Shown in pieces: positions 25,113-35,488 of a DNA stretch of 64,000 nt (positions are counted from its first letter, which is position 1; every line of letters starts with the position of its first letter). Location: positions 2,232,001 through 2,296,000 of the forward strand of contig NC_009614.1 in assembly GCF_000012825.1 (NCBI RefSeq). The letters run 5' to 3'. The translations under genes and the position numbers were made by a program. Under the pieces are notes generated by a model, which did not search any database, had not been told where the DNA came from, and worked only from the letters and a program-made list of their open reading frames with translations. This stretch comes from Phocaeicola vulgatus ATCC 8482. Lineage in GTDB: Bacteria; Bacteroidota; Bacteroidia; Bacteroidales; Bacteroidaceae.

Positions 25113-26570
25113 TCAATGCTTTTTCCAAAAACTCGGCATGAAGAGCAGAAGTACGGTAAATAATTCCAAACGCCCTATCAGCATCAATATTGCACTTATC
25201 CATTTTGCTGCATCCGGCAACCCGTTCCATGAATAGGAAGGGCCGCATTTTCCAATACCTGGTCCTACATTGCCCAAACTGGAAATGACTACGCTATAAG
25301 CTTCTTCAAACCCTACTCCAAACAGCATAAGAACCAGCCATCCAATAAAAATAATAGCCATATATAGAAAAATGAATGCAAGTACTGCTGACTTGGTTGT
25401 TGATGAAATAACTTGGCGATTGATACGTACAGGAAGTATAGCATTGGGATGAATGATATGTTTGAATTCATTTTTAGAAACACGGCTCATAATGGCTATG
25501 CGTATACATTTTATTCCTCCTGTGGTGGATCCGGCACAAGCTCCAAACAGCATGATGATGCACATTAATGTCCAAAGTACAGGTACCCAGGTCATATAAT
25601 CTGCAGAAATGAATCCGGTAGTGGTTTGTAAGGAAACAACCTGAAATATGGCTTTACGGAAAGATTCTTCAATACTGAACGGACTGGTGAAAATAAGAGT
25701 GACGGTAGTGAAAAGGGTAAAAAATCCCACAGTTCCCAAATACCAGTGGAGTTCTGTATTTTGGAATAAGCGTTTGAAATTTCCTTTTAAGAACAGTAGA
25801 TATAGTAAGGTGAAATTGATACCTGCCAAAAACATGAATAGCGTAATTATATATTCTATGTAAGGAGAGTTGAAGGCGGCAATGCTATTTTGTTTGGTTG
25901 AATATCCTCCTGTGGCGGTAGTAGTCAGAGAATGACATACACTGTCGAAAAAGTTCATGCCTCCAGCAACCAGCAGAATAATCTCTGTAATGGTCAGCCC
26001 CAAATAGATAGTCCAAATCCATTTGGCCGTAACTCCAATACGCGGATGTACTTTATCATGGGTGGGACCGGTGGCTTCCGCTGCAAATAATTGTACACTG
26101 CCTACTCCGAAAATCGGTAATACGGCAATAGTAAAAAAGACAATTCCTAATCCTCCGATCCATTGTGTCATACTTCGCCAGAACAAAAGCCCGTGTGGCA
26201 ATGACTCTATATTGTCCAAAATACTTGCTCCGGTGGTGGTGAATCCTGACATGGTTTCAAAAAAAGCATCCGTTATAGTGGGAATATATCCGCTTAGATA
26301 GAATGGAAGCATACCGAATAAAGAAAAAAACACCCAGGCAAGGGTTACAATAACGTATCCATCGCGGCGGCTGATTCTCTTTTCTGCATTTTTCCCTGCT
26401 AAAGCGGCTATGCTACCTGCTCCGGCTGTTATTGCGGCAGAATATAGGAAAGCTGAAATATCTGATTCATTATAATAGACAGCGAGAAACGAGCATAGAA
26501 TAAGAAACCCCGCTTCGATGAAGAATAACGCCCCCATAATCCGGGCTATCATTTTTGCATTTATCATCAA
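25113..26570 (-). CDS. trkH: Trk-type potassium uptake protein TrkH
   Basis: The 485-residue membrane protein has the four pore-loop repeats of the Trk/Ktr family. Selectivity-filter segments are visible at MSGFTTTGAS, TTTATGGYST, GACAGSTTGG and SLGNVGPGIG. It imports K+ in complex with the cytoplasmic TrkA regulator encoded just upstream, whose stop overlaps this start by 4 nt. Length is usual. Confidence 0.95.
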   Translation of the reverse strand: MMINAKMIARIMGALFFIEAGFLILCSFLAVYYNESDISAFLYSAAITAGAGSIAALAGKNAEKRISRRDGYVIVTLAWVFFSLFGMLPFYLSGYIPTITDAFFETMSGFTTTGASILDNIESLPHGLLFWRSMTQWIGGLGIVFFTIAVLPIFGVGSVQLFAAEATGPTHDKVHPRIGVTAKWIWTIYLGLTITEIILLVAGGMNFFDSVCHSLTTTATGGYSTKQNSIAAFNSPYIEYIITLFMFLAGINFTLLYLLFLKGNFKRLFQNTELHWYLGTVGFFTLFTTVTLIFTSPFSIEESFRKAIFQVVSLQTTTGFISADYMTWVPVLWTLMCIIMLFGACAGSTTGGIKCIRIAIMSRVSKNEFKHIIHPNAILPVRINRQVISSTTKSAVLAFIFLYMAIIFIGWLVLMLFGVGFEEAYSVVISSLGNVGPGIGKCGPSYSWNGLPDAAKWISAILMLIGRLELFTVLLLFMPSFWKKH

Positions 26571-27907
26571 TTGAAGAATTTTTCTATTTTCTTAATCATC
26601 ATACCTAGACAGAATACTACGACATGGTCGTTAGGTTGGATGACGGTATTACCTGTCACCAGTATCCCTTCACCGTTGCGAATCAGTCCGCCAATGGTGG
26701 CACCTTTGGGAAGGCCGGCATCTTTGACAGCGCATTTGGTTATACGTGAACCGTTTTTAACCGTAAATTCGGCTACATCAGCATTGGCAAAAGTCAGACA
26801 TTTTACGTTGGAAACATCTGCATCCAGCATCATTTGATAGATATGGCTGGCGGCAATCATTTTTTTATTGATAACCGTACCGATATCCAGGCTTTCTGCC
26901 ATGCTGATATAATCGATATTTTCTACTTCTGCCACAGTTTTGGTTACTCCCATACGTTTGGCGGCAAGACAAGCCAGAATGTTTGTTTCAGAATTGTCCG
27001 TCAGAGCGACAAATGCTTCCGTGTTTTTTAACCCTTCTTCCATGAGCAGATCCATATCCCGTCCATCTCCGTTGATAATCATTACTTTGTCATCTACCAC
27101 TTCGGTCAGCCGGTTACATCTGTTGATGTCATTTTCAATAATCTTGACCTGCATGTAATCCGGTACATATTGTGTGGTGCGAACAGCTATGCGGCTGCCG
27201 CCCATAATCATCACATTGCGTACATCGGGATAATTTTCTTTTCCTGTAATCTTGCGGATATAGGGAATGTATTTCTTTGTTGTTGTGAAATAAACAATAT
27301 CATGCAGTTTGATAACATCATCTCCCCGGGGGATGATTGTTTCATTTCCCCGTTTGATAGCTACAATGTGGAATGGAATATTACGTCCTCCCAGTTCATG
27401 AAGGGGAACGTTCAGAATTTCTGCCGTTTCGCGCATTTTGGTACCTATCAGGACCAATGCACCACCGCAAAATTCCCACCATTGGCGTATCCAGCTCATT
27501 TTGATGGCATCTACTATATCTTTGGCGGCCAGCATTTCCGGATAAATCAGTGAGTGTACTCCTAGTTGGGAAAAGAATTCTTTATGTTTAGGAAGTAAAT
27601 ATTCGTAATTGTCAATCCGGGCTACAGTCTTTTTTGCCCCCATATTGGTAGCCAACATACAGGCCGTCATATTGCGGCTTTCTTCCGGCATGACCCCGAT
27701 AAATAAATCCGCGCCTGCCACTCCTGCATTCTTAAGGCCGGAAATGGAGGTGGGGGATGCATTGACAGTCATTAAATCGAAGTTGGAATCAAGTTTGCTC
27801 AACTTTTCTTCGTTTTCATCCATCAAAATGATGTCTTGCTTTTCATCCGATAATAATTTCGCCAGATGGGTGCCTACTGCTCCTGCTCCTGCAATAATGA
27901 TTTTCAT
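26567..27907 (-). CDS. trkA: Trk system potassium uptake regulator TrkA
   Basis: The 446-residue cytoplasmic protein has two RCK_N (Rossmann) plus RCK_C units. The first nucleotide loop, IIAGAGAVGTHLAKLL (2-18), is canonical. The second, VMIMGGSRIAVRTTQ (about 231-245), deviates from GxGxxG. It gates TrkH in response to nucleotides. It lies 12 nt after dxs and overlaps trkH (ATGA), so dxs-trkA-trkH is one operon. Confidence 0.95.
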   Translation of the reverse strand: MKIIIAGAGAVGTHLAKLLSDEKQDIILMDENEEKLSKLDSNFDLMTVNASPTSISGLKNAGVAGADLFIGVMPEESRNMTACMLATNMGAKKTVARIDNYEYLLPKHKEFFSQLGVHSLIYPEMLAAKDIVDAIKMSWIRQWWEFCGGALVLIGTKMRETAEILNVPLHELGGRNIPFHIVAIKRGNETIIPRGDDVIKLHDIVYFTTTKKYIPYIRKITGKENYPDVRNVMIMGGSRIAVRTTQYVPDYMQVKIIENDINRCNRLTEVVDDKVMIINGDGRDMDLLMEEGLKNTEAFVALTDNSETNILACLAAKRMGVTKTVAEVENIDYISMAESLDIGTVINKKMIAASHIYQMMLDADVSNVKCLTFANADVAEFTVKNGSRITKCAVKDAGLPKGATIGGLIRNGEGILVTGNTVIQPNDHVVVFCLGMMIKKIEKFFN

Positions 27908-27919
27908 TGTTCGTCTCTC

Positions 27920-29818
27920 TTAGAATGATATCAAAACTTTGTAAATACCTTCTTCGTCCATGCCGCAAATATGATATAGTTCTTTTACTGAACCATGCTG
28001 GACAAATTGATCCGGTAGTCCGATACGTTTTATTTGCGGATTATACTCATTGTCTGCCATAAATTCCAGTATGGCACTGCCCATTCCACCTTTTAGCACA
28101 CCGTCTTCAACAGTGACCACTTGCTTGAATCTCTTGCCTATTTCGTGTAACATACTTTCATCTAACGGCTTTAAGAAACGCAAATCATAGTGAGCAATGC
28201 TTTTTCCTGTTTCCTGTTCGGCATGTGTGATAGCCTTTTCTGCTTGAACGCCAATGGGCCCCAGCGTAATGACCGCTATGTCTTTTCCTTCTTTCAATTT
28301 TCTTCCTTTTCCTATCTCAATCTCTTGCATTGGACATTTCCAGTCTACCAATGAACCTCTTCCACGTGGATAACGGATGACAAAAGGACCTTTGTCAGGT
28401 AACTGGGCGGTATACATCAAACAACGCAGTTCATGTTCGTTGTAAGGGGAGGCCACAATGAGATTGGGTATCGGTCTCATATAAGCCAGATCGAATGCTC
28501 CGTGATGAGTAGGACCGTCTTCTCCTACCAATCCAGCGCGGTCCAGGCACAATACTACATTGAGTTTTTGTATCGCTATATCGTGAATCACATTGTCATA
28601 GGCACGTTGCATGAAAGACGAATAGATATTGCAGAAAGGCAATAGACCATCTTTTGCCATTCCTCCTGAAAAGGTAACGGCATGTCCTTCGGCAATTCCC
28701 ACATCAAAACCTCTTTCGGGCATGGCTTTCATTAATATGTTCATAGAGCACCCTGAGGGCATTGCGGGAGTGACTCCTACGATTTTATCATTTGTTTGGG
28801 CCAGTTCCAATAGGGTATTTCCAAAAACATCCTGAAACAAAGGGGGCATTCCTTTGGTATCGACAACGATACGCTCTCCGGTTTCCTTGTCGAATATGCC
28901 CGGAGCATGCCAGATGGTGGCAGCTTTTTCTGCCGGACCGAAACCTTTTCCTTTGGTGGTATGTATATGGAGCAGTTTAGGTCCTTGCATATCTTTAATC
29001 TCTTTTAATACACGTGCCAAATTGTTGACATCGTGTCCATCAATAGGTCCGAAATAACGGATATTCATGCCTTCAAATACGTTTTGCTGTTGTACCAGCA
29101 TGGATTTCAGGCTGTTGTTAAATCGTATCAGGCTTTTCCGGCGTTCTTCGTTCAGGATACCCCATCGATGGAACATTTGTGATATTTTATAGCGTATCCG
29201 GTTGTATCCTTCAGACATTTGCAGGTTCAACAGATATTGTTTCATGCCTCCTACACTACGGTCTATAGCCATGTTGTTGTCATTCAGGATAATCAGAAGG
29301 TTATTAGGAGTTGCTGAGGCATTGTTCAGCCCTTCGAAAGCCAGCCCTCCACTCATGGAACCGTCACCAATTACAGCAACGACATGCCGGTTATTCTCTC
29401 CGTGCTTTTTGGCTGCTACAGCCATACCTAAAGCTGCGGAAATAGAATTTGACGCATGCCCGCAAGTAAATGTGTCATATTCACTTTCGGATGGAGAAGG
29501 AAAAGGACGTATGCCATTCAGTTTACGGTTGGTACAGAACGCATCCCGGCGTCCGGTTAAAATTTTATGCCCGTAAGCTTGATGCCCTACATCCCATACA
29601 ATGCGGTCATAGGGTGTGTTGAATACATAATGTAAGGCGACGGTCAGTTCTATTACGCCCAAACTGGAACCGAAATGCCCCGGATTACATGAGAGCTCAT
29701 CTATAATCTTTTGCCTTAGCTCTTTACACACTTCGGGCAGTTTGTCTGCGCTTAAATGGCGCAAATCATCCGGAGTATCTATGCTTTGCAGTAAGTTATA
29801 TAAATTATCCTGTTCCAT
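27920..29818 (-). CDS. dxs: 1-deoxy-D-xylulose-5-phosphate synthase
   Basis: With the start at 29818 ([14 protein letters not shown]) the protein is 632 residues, the usual size. It condenses pyruvate and glyceraldehyde 3-phosphate, the first step of the MEP isoprenoid pathway, using thiamine diphosphate. Visible features are [33 protein letters not shown], the ThDP/Mg motif [17 protein letters not shown] and [18 protein letters not shown] in the pyrimidine domain. The upstream in-frame ATG at 29854 would overlap the -7 box, so it is less likely. Confidence 0.96.
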   Translation of the reverse strand: MEQDNLYNLLQSIDTPDDLRHLSADKLPEVCKELRQKIIDELSCNPGHFGSSLGVIELTVALHYVFNTPYDRIVWDVGHQAYGHKILTGRRDAFCTNRKLNGIRPFPSPSESEYDTFTCGHASNSISAALGMAVAAKKHGENNRHVVAVIGDGSMSGGLAFEGLNNASATPNNLLIILNDNNMAIDRSVGGMKQYLLNLQMSEGYNRIRYKISQMFHRWGILNEERRKSLIRFNNSLKSMLVQQQNVFEGMNIRYFGPIDGHDVNNLARVLKEIKDMQGPKLLHIHTTKGKGFGPAEKAATIWHAPGIFDKETGERIVVDTKGMPPLFQDVFGNTLLELAQTNDKIVGVTPAMPSGCSMNILMKAMPERGFDVGIAEGHAVTFSGGMAKDGLLPFCNIYSSFMQRAYDNVIHDIAIQKLNVVLCLDRAGLVGEDGPTHHGAFDLAYMRPIPNLIVASPYNEHELRCLMYTAQLPDKGPFVIRYPRGRGSLVDWKCPMQEIEIGKGRKLKEGKDIAVITLGPIGVQAEKAITHAEQETGKSIAHYDLRFLKPLDESMLHEIGKRFKQVVTVEDGVLKGGMGSAILEFMADNEYNPQIKRIGLPDQFVQHGSVKELYHICGMDEEGIYKVLISF

Positions 29819-29842
29819 TCCTATGATATGATAAATATCGTG

Positions 29843-29880
29843 CAAAAATAGCATAAATATGTGTATTATGATTACATTTG
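29843..29880. promoter_or_regulatory. Divergent promoter region for dxs and GSCFA gene
   Basis: Two -7 boxes face apart: TATTTTTG on the minus strand (29843-29850) for dxs and TACATTTG on the plus strand (29873-29880) for the GSCFA gene. -33 boxes are weak. Starts at 29818 and 29911 fit these promoters. Confidence 0.5.
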
Positions 29881-29910
29881 CCCTTAAATTTTAAAAGCTT
29901 TCCTTATCGT

Positions 29911-30897
29911 ATGAATTTCAGAACGCAAGTAGAATTACCTAAAAGGGAAACAGAAATCCGGCATTCGGACCGAATCATGCTATTTGGTTCTTGTTTTGCA
30001 GAAAACATCGGAAATTTGTTGTTGGCAAATAAGTTCCGTTGTGATGTAAATCCTTTTGGAATCCTCTATAATCCTTTATCCATAGTGGAAGCTCTTTGGC
30101 AAATTCTATCCCATCAAACATATACGGAAGAGGATTTGTTCTATGCCGGAGGCTGTTGGCACAGTTGGATGCATCATAGCGTTTTTTCAGCCTCTACGGC
30201 AGCATCTTGTTTGTCTTCTATAAATACGCGGCTGGAACAGGCTTCAGCCGGACTTCCTCAGCTTGATTGGCTGGTTATTACTTGGGGGACTGCATTTGCT
30301 TATTGGCTGAAGGAAAGGACCATGGTGGTAGGAAATTGCCACAAACAGCCCGACAGCCTTTTTACCCGACAACTTCTTACGGTAGAGGAAATTGTCACTG
30401 AATGGGAATGTGTGTTGGTGGAATTGAGAAAAGTAAATCCGTTCTTGAAGATACTTTTCACTGTCAGCCCCATACGGCATAGCAAAGATGGTATGCATGG
30501 TAATCAGATAAGTAAGTCCACTTTGCTTCTTGCGGTGGATGAATTATGCCGCCGCTGGTCTGATTGTTACTATTTCCCTTCTTATGAAATCATGATGGAT
30601 GAACTTCGTGATTATCGTTTTTATGCAGATGACATGTTGCATCCTTCTCCTGTTGCTGTATCTTATTTATGGGAATGTTTTACAGAATGTTATTTTAGTA
30701 AAGAAACGGATAGAATAATGAAAGAGTGGGAGGATATCCGGAAGGCTTTAGCTCACAAACCGTTTAATGCCCAATCTGAAACATATCGCAAATTTTTAAC
30801 TCAAATAGTGTTAAAGATAGAGCGACTTAAAGAAAAGTTCCCGTATTTTGACCTTCAAAAAGAATTAGAACAATGTCAAGCTCGATTGAAAATATAG
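29911..30897 (+). CDS. GSCFA-domain protein
   Basis: The 328-residue protein, starting at 29911, carries the signature GSCFAENIG at residues 26-34 that names the GSCFA family, a branch of SGNH-type hydrolases. It also has LVITWGTAFAY near 120 and HPSPVAVSYLW near 250, which resembles the catalytic His block. It is cytosolic by appearance. The substrate is unknown. Its end overlaps murF-alr by 25 nt, implying coupled expression with peptidoglycan precursor synthesis. Confidence 0.85.
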   Translation: MNFRTQVELPKRETEIRHSDRIMLFGSCFAENIGNLLLANKFRCDVNPFGILYNPLSIVEALWQILSHQTYTEEDLFYAGGCWHSWMHHSVFSASTAASCLSSINTRLEQASAGLPQLDWLVITWGTAFAYWLKERTMVVGNCHKQPDSLFTRQLLTVEEIVTEWECVLVELRKVNPFLKILFTVSPIRHSKDGMHGNQISKSTLLLAVDELCRRWSDCYYFPSYEIMMDELRDYRFYADDMLHPSPVAVSYLWECFTECYFSKETDRIMKEWEDIRKALAHKPFNAQSETYRKFLTQIVLKIERLKEKFPYFDLQKELEQCQARLKI

Positions 30898-33338
30898 AAA
30901 AAGTTCTGGGAGCAAAGCGGTTTGGGGACCGTAGTGCACAGATTGATTGGATTTTAACTGATAGCCGTTCATTGTGCTTTCCGGAAGAAACATTATTTTT
31001 TGCTTTAAAAACCAAACGGAATGACGGGCATAAATATCTTCCGGAATTGTATGAACGTGGAGTCCGTAATTTTGTAGTGGGCGAATTGCCGGCCGATATG
31101 AAATCTTTTCAAGATGCGAATTTCCTGCAGTTGGCCAATCCTCTGAAAGGATTACAGAAATTGGCGGAAAAGCATCGGGAGCAGTTTCAGATTCCGGTTA
31201 TAGGAATTACAGGCAGCAATGGAAAAACCATTGTGAAGGAATGGTTGTATCAATTGCTGAGCCCGGACCGTGTGGTAACCCGTTCGCCACGTAGCTATAA
31301 TTCACAGATAGGTGTGCCACTTTCGGTATGGTTGATGAATGAACGCACTGAGTTGGCTATTTTTGAAGCGGGTATTTCCGAAATGGGGGAAATGGAGGCG
31401 TTGCAGACTATCATTAAACCTACTGTGGGGATTTTGACTAATATTGGTGGTGCGCACCAAGAGAACTTTTTCTCTTTACAGGATAAATGTATGGAGAAGC
31501 TTACTTTGTTCAAAGACTGTGACGTCATCATTTATGATGGCGATAACGAACTGATCAGTTCGTGTGTGGCAAAATCTCTTTTTACCTCGCGTGAGATTGC
31601 TTGGTCGAAAAAGGACAATGAACGTCCGTTGTTTATTGAGTCCATTCAAAAAGGGGCACATGCTACCACTATTAAATACCGTTATCTGGGGATGCCGAAT
31701 GAATTTAGTATTCCTTTTATAGATGACGCTTCTATTGAGAATTCGCTGCATTGTCTGGCTGTGGCTTTGTATATGATGGTTTCCCCTGAACAAATAACCG
31801 AGCGCATGGCGCGTTTGGAACAGATTGCTATGCGTCTGGAGGTAAAAGAGGGCAAGAATGGCTGTGTGTTGATCAATGATAGTTATAATTCGGATTTGGC
31901 TTCTTTGGATATTGCTCTTGACTTTATGTCGCGTCGTTCTGATGATAAAGGAAAAAAACGGACACTTATCCTCTCGGATATGCTTGAAACAGGCCAGAGC
32001 GGCAAACTGCTTTATCGTCAGGTAGCCGAATTGGTACATAGCCGGGGAGTAGAGAAGATTATCGGGGTAGGAGAGGAAATTCGGACTGCTGCTGCCCGTT
32101 TTGAGATAGAAAAGTATTTTTTCCGTACTACAGAAGAACTGTTGGAGTCGGATTTGCTGGCTGGGCTGCGTAATGAGGTGATTTTGGTAAAAGGTTCGCG
32201 GGCTTTTCATTTTGACCGGATTTCAGATCGTTTGGAACTGAAAGTGCATGAAACCATTTTGGAGATCAATTTGAATGCTTTGGTTGATAACTTGAATTAT
32301 TATCGCAGCAAACTGAAACCGGAAACAAAAATGGTATGTATGGTGAAGGCTTCTGCATACGGTGCCGGTTCATACGAGATAGCTAAGACACTGCAAGATC
32401 ATCGTGTGGATTACTTGGCAGTAGCTGTGGCTGATGAAGGTTCGGATCTGAGGAAAGCGGGAATTACCTGTTCCATTATGATTATGAATCCTGAGTTGAC
32501 AGCATTCAAGACCATGTTTGATTATAAATTGGAACCCGAGGTTTACAGTTTCCATTTATTGAATGAACTGATTAAAGCTGCCGAAAAAGAAGGGGTAACG
32601 AATTTCCCCATTCATATTAAATTGGATACGGGAATGCACCGTTTGGGTTTTGCACCCGAAGAGATTCCGGAACTGATAGACCGTCTGAAGAAACAGACAG
32701 CTGTTATTCCACGTTCTGTATTCTCCCATTTGGTAGGCAGTGACGGGGCTCAGTTTGATTCGTTTACGCGCAGACAGATAGAAATGTTTGAAGCTGCTTC
32801 TGAATGTTTGCAGGAGGCTTTTCAGCATAAGATATTGCGTCATATCTGTAATACAGCCGGGATAGAACGTTATCCGGGTGCTCAGTTCGATATGGTGCGT
32901 TTGGGAATCGGTCTTTATGGAATTGATCCGTTTACCAATCAGATCATCCATAATGTAAGTACATTAAAAACCACTATTCTTCAGATTCATGAGGTTCCTA
33001 AGGAGGAAACAGTGGGGTATAGTCGTAAAGGACATTTGGAAAGGGATTCCCGCATTGCCGCTATTCCTATCGGCTATGCCGACGGGCTGAACCGACGTTT
33101 GGGAAATGGACATGCCTACTGTTTGGTGAATGGGCAGAAAGCGCCATACGTGGGTAATATCTGTATGGATGTATGCATGATTGATGTGACGGATATTGAT
33201 TGTAAGGAAGGGGATAAAACTATCATTTTCGGAGATGATTTACCGGTCACTGTCCTGTCAGAGATTCTGGAAACTATTCCATACGAGATCTTGACCAGTG
33301 TGTCTAATAGGGTAAAACGAGTTTATTACCAGAATTAA
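30873..33338 (+). CDS. murF-alr: Bifunctional MurF ligase / alanine racemase
   Basis: The 821-residue fusion begins with a MurF domain (about 1-455), which adds D-Ala-D-Ala to the UDP-MurNAc-tripeptide. The ATP loop ITGSNGKTIVKEW lies near 110-122 and SYNSDLASLDIAL in the C-terminal part. An alanine racemase domain (about 460-821) follows: MVKASAYGAGSYE contains the PLP lysine, and later motifs are KLDTGMHRLGF, NTAGIERYPGAQFDMVRLGIGLYG and GNICMDVCMIDVTD. Coupling D-Ala supply with its use is a known Bacteroidetes arrangement. Confidence 0.96.
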   Translation: MSSSIENIEKVLGAKRFGDRSAQIDWILTDSRSLCFPEETLFFALKTKRNDGHKYLPELYERGVRNFVVGELPADMKSFQDANFLQLANPLKGLQKLAEKHREQFQIPVIGITGSNGKTIVKEWLYQLLSPDRVVTRSPRSYNSQIGVPLSVWLMNERTELAIFEAGISEMGEMEALQTIIKPTVGILTNIGGAHQENFFSLQDKCMEKLTLFKDCDVIIYDGDNELISSCVAKSLFTSREIAWSKKDNERPLFIESIQKGAHATTIKYRYLGMPNEFSIPFIDDASIENSLHCLAVALYMMVSPEQITERMARLEQIAMRLEVKEGKNGCVLINDSYNSDLASLDIALDFMSRRSDDKGKKRTLILSDMLETGQSGKLLYRQVAELVHSRGVEKIIGVGEEIRTAAARFEIEKYFFRTTEELLESDLLAGLRNEVILVKGSRAFHFDRISDRLELKVHETILEINLNALVDNLNYYRSKLKPETKMVCMVKASAYGAGSYEIAKTLQDHRVDYLAVAVADEGSDLRKAGITCSIMIMNPELTAFKTMFDYKLEPEVYSFHLLNELIKAAEKEGVTNFPIHIKLDTGMHRLGFAPEEIPELIDRLKKQTAVIPRSVFSHLVGSDGAQFDSFTRRQIEMFEAASECLQEAFQHKILRHICNTAGIERYPGAQFDMVRLGIGLYGIDPFTNQIIHNVSTLKTTILQIHEVPKEETVGYSRKGHLERDSRIAAIPIGYADGLNRRLGNGHAYCLVNGQKAPYVGNICMDVCMIDVTDIDCKEGDKTIIFGDDLPVTVLSEILETIPYEILTSVSNRVKRVYYQN

Positions 33339-33364
33339 CGAAAAAAAGAACGAAAGAAAAAGAC

Positions 33365-33393
33365 TTGAAAAGGATGAACATACGTTACTTTTG
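33365..33393 (+). promoter_or_regulatory. Promoter of the 187-aa secreted protein gene
   Basis: TTG (33365-33367) and TACTTTTG (33386-33393) match the -33/-7 boxes with 18-nt spacing. Transcription would begin near 33400, 28 nt before the ATG at 33428. Confidence 0.55.
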
Positions 33394-33427
33394 CGTATCT
33401 TTAGGAAGTTACTAAAAATAGATAGCT

Positions 33428-33991
33428 ATGAAACGTATATTCTTCCTTTTGTTATGTCTTTGTTTCTCGGTGTTGTCATTTGCCCAGAGAACGAATGAGA
33501 CCAAGCAGTTGACCAAACAGGACTCTTTGCGTTTGCAGCAACTATTGAGCGGTCAAGTAGAAATTGTGATAGATGATGAAACACAGAAAGAGATTGACAG
33601 ATTGTTCAATCCCGAAAAGTGGAAAATGAAATCAACTCCCTTCCCTAAAAAAAACATGAAGTTTGAAACGGAACTTCCTCGTTATTATATCTCTCAAATG
33701 GATACAATAGATGGTAGAGGGTATATCAGGTTATTGCCGTACGGACCGTTTGAAACTCCGGAAGAGGAACAAATTTATGTAGAGATTCCTATCAACAAAG
33801 AGTTGTTGGCAGGCTATGATCCTCGTTTGGAACCTGCGCCGGCAGGCAAATTTACTCCTAGCGCTTTGATGGTGGGGGCGGGTATCAGTGCTACGTTTGA
33901 TGCCGATAAGCTGCTGGGAATCATTTTCAGTAAGAAAATGCGTGCAAAAGCCCGTAATGCCAAAGAGGCTGATGCCTGGAAGAGTTATTGA
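33428..33991 (+). CDS. Small secreted protein (possibly DUF4858)
   Basis: The 187-residue protein has a clear signal peptide (1-19, ending SFAQ). The mature part is polar, with KQDSLRLQQLLSGQVEIVIDDETQKEIDRLF and a Lys/Arg-rich C-terminus. It resembles the uncharacterised DUF4858 proteins of Bacteroidales, from memory only. Function unknown, location periplasmic. It has its own promoter, separate from murf-alr by 90 nt. Confidence 0.75.
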   Translation: MKRIFFLLLCLCFSVLSFAQRTNETKQLTKQDSLRLQQLLSGQVEIVIDDETQKEIDRLFNPEKWKMKSTPFPKKNMKFETELPRYYISQMDTIDGRGYIRLLPYGPFETPEEEQIYVEIPINKELLAGYDPRLEPAPAGKFTPSALMVGAGISATFDADKLLGIIFSKKMRAKARNAKEADAWKSY

Positions 33992-34068
33992 ACTATTAAG
34001 TAAAGAAACGAATGCCGGATATATGTGGAATACACCGGGATCTTGTGAATTTCATGTTGAAAAAACAG

Positions 34069-34100
34069 GAGCCACGTTTGGATAGTGCCAGCCGTGGCTC
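34069..34100. terminator. Hairpin between convergent secreted-protein and GH28 genes
   Basis: GAGCCACG (34069-34076) pairs with CGTGGCTC (34093-34100) around a 16-nt loop, between the stops at 33991 (plus) and 34143 (minus). There is no strong T-run, so termination is probable but not certain. Confidence 0.45.
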
Positions 34101-34142
34101 GTGATTAGATATTGTTGAATTTGATTTATTCAACTGCTGATC

Positions 34143-35447
34143 TTATTTTATATTATTTATACTTACCTTTTTCCAAATGAAATTGTCAATCATTTCTTTG
34201 TCGCATTCCCCGTTTTTAGCTTTAATGTTCAGGTTTTCGAATGTAAAGTTAGTAAGTTGATATTGATCAGACTTTTCTACGCTGAAGAAATTATCGCATT
34301 TAAAATCAATGTTTCTCATTGTCACATGGTTTGAGTAAGAAACGGGAATGTCTTTTCTATCTTTCAGGTCGAAGAATTGTGTCCAAGGCTTGATATACAG
34401 AAAATGATCTGCATCTCCGGTGATATCTTCCACCAGAATATATTCATATTGTTGGGGGGTGTCCGGCCGCATCTTTAACCATAACAAACGATTGGCATTG
34501 GTGATGTGAATGCGTCGCAAGATAATATTGCGATTGTGGATGGATTCGCTTCCACAAGTGAGGGCGCCGTGGCAGAAGCCGTAGGTACAATCTTCGATGA
34601 TGATGTTGAAGTTACCTCCATTGTTCGGGTCTTGGTCTGCCCAGGGACCTTTGCCGCCTTTTAAGGCTATGGCGTCATCATTGACAGACATATAGCAGTT
34701 CTTCACCAGTACATTGCTGCATACATCAATATCAATGGCATCCGTACTTGGAGCCTTTACCGGTTTCTCCGGTGAGAAAATATAGAGGTTCAGTAATTTT
34801 ATGTGATTACATTTATAAAGATGGGTAGTCCAAAAGGGAGAGTTGATGAGGCGTACTCCTGAGAGTTGGACGTTATTGCTATGGGAGATATGAACCAGCC
34901 GAGGGCGTAATTCATCCATATTGGTACATTGGGGATTGACTTTTCGACGAAGCCAGAATGATTTCCAGTATCTTAATCCGTTGCCATCAATCGTGCCTTT
35001 TCCGGATAACGTAAAACCGTCCACTTTGTCGGCATTGACCAACGCCGCGAAATATTTCAAGCTTTGCCCTTCCATGCGGGTATCTATGATGGGGAAGTTG
35101 CTGATATCATCACTTCCCTTCAACACAGCTCCTTCCTCCAGATGCAGGTGTGTTTTGGGTTTGAAGAACAGCGCTCCGCTTAAATAGGTTCCTTTGGGAA
35201 TGACGATAACTCCGCCGCCATTTTGTGCGGCAGCATCAATGGCAGATTGGATTTTCTCTGTTTGTAACAGGGTGCTGTCATTGATGACACCGTAATCTGT
35301 CAGAATGTATTTCTTGCCTAATGTGTTTATATCTACTATCTTACTGTCCTTAAACCAATCGGATACAGGCGTGCCGTCCGGAAATTTTTCTTGTGCCAAA
35401 GACGGAAGGCATAGAAAGGCGGCACATACAAAAGTTATTAATTTCAT
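34143..35447 (-). CDS. Secreted GH28-family enzyme with non-canonical active-site motifs
   Basis: The 434-residue protein has a signal peptide (1-18) and a beta-helix GH28 fold. The usual motifs are altered: STDAIDID (234-241) in place of N-T-D-G, NDD (256-258) in place of G-D-D, CHGALTCGSE (292-301) in place of G-H-G, and LWLKMRPD (322-329) in place of R-I-K. The catalytic aspartates (Asp236, Asp257, Asp258) and the His are retained, so it is probably active with a changed substrate pocket, for example on a rhamnogalacturonan or side-chain uronide. It lies 42 nt downstream of the GH2 gene, both on the minus strand. Confidence 0.88.
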   Translation of the reverse strand: MKLITFVCAAFLCLPSLAQEKFPDGTPVSDWFKDSKIVDINTLGKKYILTDYGVINDSTLLQTEKIQSAIDAAAQNGGGVIVIPKGTYLSGALFFKPKTHLHLEEGAVLKGSDDISNFPIIDTRMEGQSLKYFAALVNADKVDGFTLSGKGTIDGNGLRYWKSFWLRRKVNPQCTNMDELRPRLVHISHSNNVQLSGVRLINSPFWTTHLYKCNHIKLLNLYIFSPEKPVKAPSTDAIDIDVCSNVLVKNCYMSVNDDAIALKGGKGPWADQDPNNGGNFNIIIEDCTYGFCHGALTCGSESIHNRNIILRRIHITNANRLLWLKMRPDTPQQYEYILVEDITGDADHFLYIKPWTQFFDLKDRKDIPVSYSNHVTMRNIDFKCDNFFSVEKSDQYQLTNFTFENLNIKAKNGECDKEMIDNFIWKKVSINNIK

Positions 35448-35488
35448 GATTCTGCTATTAAATTAATCACTAACTACTATTCACTTGT

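Noticed and set aside
31476-32210. 244-codon minus-strand frame
   Set aside because: It is antisense to murF-alr and His/Gln-rich in the manner of shadow frames.
33888-34085. 65-codon plus-strand frame after the secreted-protein gene
   Set aside because: Most of it lies in another frame of the 187-residue gene and runs into a terminator-like hairpin.
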